From: Candidatus Saccharimonadia bacterium
GTDB lineage: Bacteria > Patescibacteriota > Saccharimonadia > Saccharimonadales > 2-12-FULL-41-12
DNA: 5,933 nt
Assembly (NCBI GenBank): GCA_023263015.1
Contig: JALQXV010000069.1
Coordinates: 1-5,933, forward strand
Direction: 5' to 3'
The position numbers and the translations under genes are program-made. Below the pieces are notes generated by a model. It saw only the letters and a list, made by a program, of their open reading frames with translations, made no database searches and was not told the origin of the DNA. This document shows, in pieces, positions 5,308-5,933 of this stretch (position 1 is the first letter of the stretch; every line of letters starts with the position of its first letter).

Positions 5308-5547
5308 ATGACTCAATCACTTGCCGACTTGCTCGGGAATCGTAACTTTGACGAACCACCTGAGATACAAGAGATCAAACAATTTGTCCGAAAAGAAATC
5401 GGTTCGTCAGCCAGCGTCTCAATAACCAACGAATCTTTCGTTGTGAAACTGCCCTCGGCATCTGCTGCCGGCGCCTTACGTGCTAAAGTCTACCAGCTTC
5501 AGAAGCAGCTCGGATCCGACAAGCGCATAGTTATTAGAATCGGCTAG
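5308..5547 (+). CDS. small DciA/DUF721-like protein
   Basis: The 79-residue protein resembles the N-terminal KH-like domain of the DUF721/DciA family. DciA loads or activates the DnaB replicative helicase in bacteria that lack DnaC or DnaI. Supporting pattern: a short N-terminal stretch (SLADLLG), then IKQFVRKEIGSSASVSI, the strand FVVKLPSASAAGALRAKVYQLQKQL resembling the family's VxVxSxAxAxELR...L pattern, and an ending RIVIRIG typical of the last strand. There is no extra C-terminal region, making it shorter than most DciA proteins. The start is fixed, since an in-frame TAG at 5299-5301 excludes earlier starts. Its neighbours polA, mutM and holA fit a replication role. The assignment rests on pattern similarity alone; a small RNA-binding KH protein is the main alternative. 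Confidence 0.6.
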   Translation: MTQSLADLLGNRNFDEPPEIQEIKQFVRKEIGSSASVSITNESFVVKLPSASAAGALRAKVYQLQKQLGSDKRIVIRIG

Positions 5548-5933
5548 AGCTCACCCCAGTTCTTCCCGACTGAAGTATCTACAGTTAATTTAACTGGCAA
5601 TGTATAGACACCTTCCATGATCTCCTTAACATCAGCTGCAACACTCTCAGCTTGATCGTCCGGACATTCAATTAAAATGGAGTCGTGAACCTGTAATAGC
5701 ATGAAGCATTCCTTGCGAGTGTCTAGATACTCTTGAACCTTAATCATGGCCAACTTCATCAGGTCTGCCTCGGTACCCTGAATTGGCATATTAATTGCTG
5801 CTCGCTCCGCGCCCTGACGCACCATATAGTTACTGGAATGAATATCTGGCATAGGGCGACGACGTCCGAACAAAGTTTCCACGTAGCCCTGATCACGTGC
5901 TGTCACCTTGAGGTTATTCATGTATTCAAGAAT
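5544..5933 (-). CDS. polA: DNA polymerase I, C-terminal end (runs off right edge)
   Basis: The last 129 residues of family A DNA polymerase, which fills gaps during repair and Okazaki fragment processing. Visible are GYVETLFGRRRPMPDI (16-31 of the fragment), ERAAINMPIQGTEADLMKLAMI (43-64), and motif C, LLQVHDSILIE (79-89), carrying the catalytic Asp84. The protein ends GKNWGEL shortly after the final palm strand, as expected. The residue after the catalytic Asp is Ser, where nearly all bacterial Pol I have Glu. The reading frame is open through the window edge, so the internal Met near 5921 is not a start. The stop codon overlaps that of the convergent DciA-like gene, and no terminator is visible between them. 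The exonuclease domains and O-helix are outside the window. Confidence 0.97.
   Translation of the reverse strand: MLEYMNNLKVTARDQGYVETLFGRRRPMPDIHSSNYMVRQGAERAAINMPIQGTEADLMKLAMIKVQEYLDTRKECFMLLQVHDSILIECPDDQAESVAADVKEIMEGVYTLPVKLTVDTSVGKNWGEL

Noticed and set aside
1..5933. Alternative genetic code (TGA as Gly, as in Gracilibacteria/SR1)
   Set aside because: No visible gene uses TGA as stop (three TAA, three or four TAG), but no gene has an in-frame TGA either and all proteins align to their families under the standard code. The stop sample is too small to infer more.

Overview
This window looks like chromosome from a Patescibacteria (CPR) bacterium, most likely Saccharibacteria (TM7). This is inferred from overall character: compact housekeeping genes with small gaps, a ribosomal protein S20 with a Lys/Ala/Pro tail, and short or divergent versions of common families. 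No 16S gene or database search supports it. None of the seven visible stop codons is TGA, but no gene has an in-frame TGA either, so the standard bacterial code fits.

Layout: 1-401 (-) is the N-terminal part of truB, running off the left edge. 417-2108 (-) encodes a degenerate DHH-fold protein with a disordered Pro/Glu tail of about 310 residues. It lies directly upstream of truB, where many bacteria have nrnA. 2109-2352 is a divergent intergenic region with a strong promoter for rpsT, a weaker leftward promoter and a long inverted repeat. 2353-2745 (+) is rpsT. 2762-2792 is a bidirectional terminator that contains the holA stop codon. 2791-3714 (-) is holA and 3722-4597 (-) is mutM/fpg. 4612-5232 (-) is a single-pass membrane protein of unknown function. 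5308-5547 (+) is a small DciA/DUF721-like protein. 5544-5933 (-) is the C-terminal end of polA, running off the right edge.

Functionally, the right half is a replication and repair neighbourhood: Pol I, Fpg glycosylase, Pol III delta and a possible DciA-type helicase loader. The left half is translation and RNA related: TruB, the DHH relative and S20. The most notable signal is regulatory. Five of the six complete or start-containing genes other than rpsT have a TAnAAT or TATGAT -10-like hexamer ending 6-8 bases before the start codon, which would place transcription starts at or within two bases of the ATG (leaderless mRNAs). rpsT is the clear exception, with a 42-base gap after its -10 and a Shine-Dalgarno-like AAGGA. 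Other points of interest are the loss of metal-binding residues in the DHH protein, Ser in place of Glu in the Pol I QVHDE motif, and an rpsT leader that resembles the 3' end of 16S rRNA.
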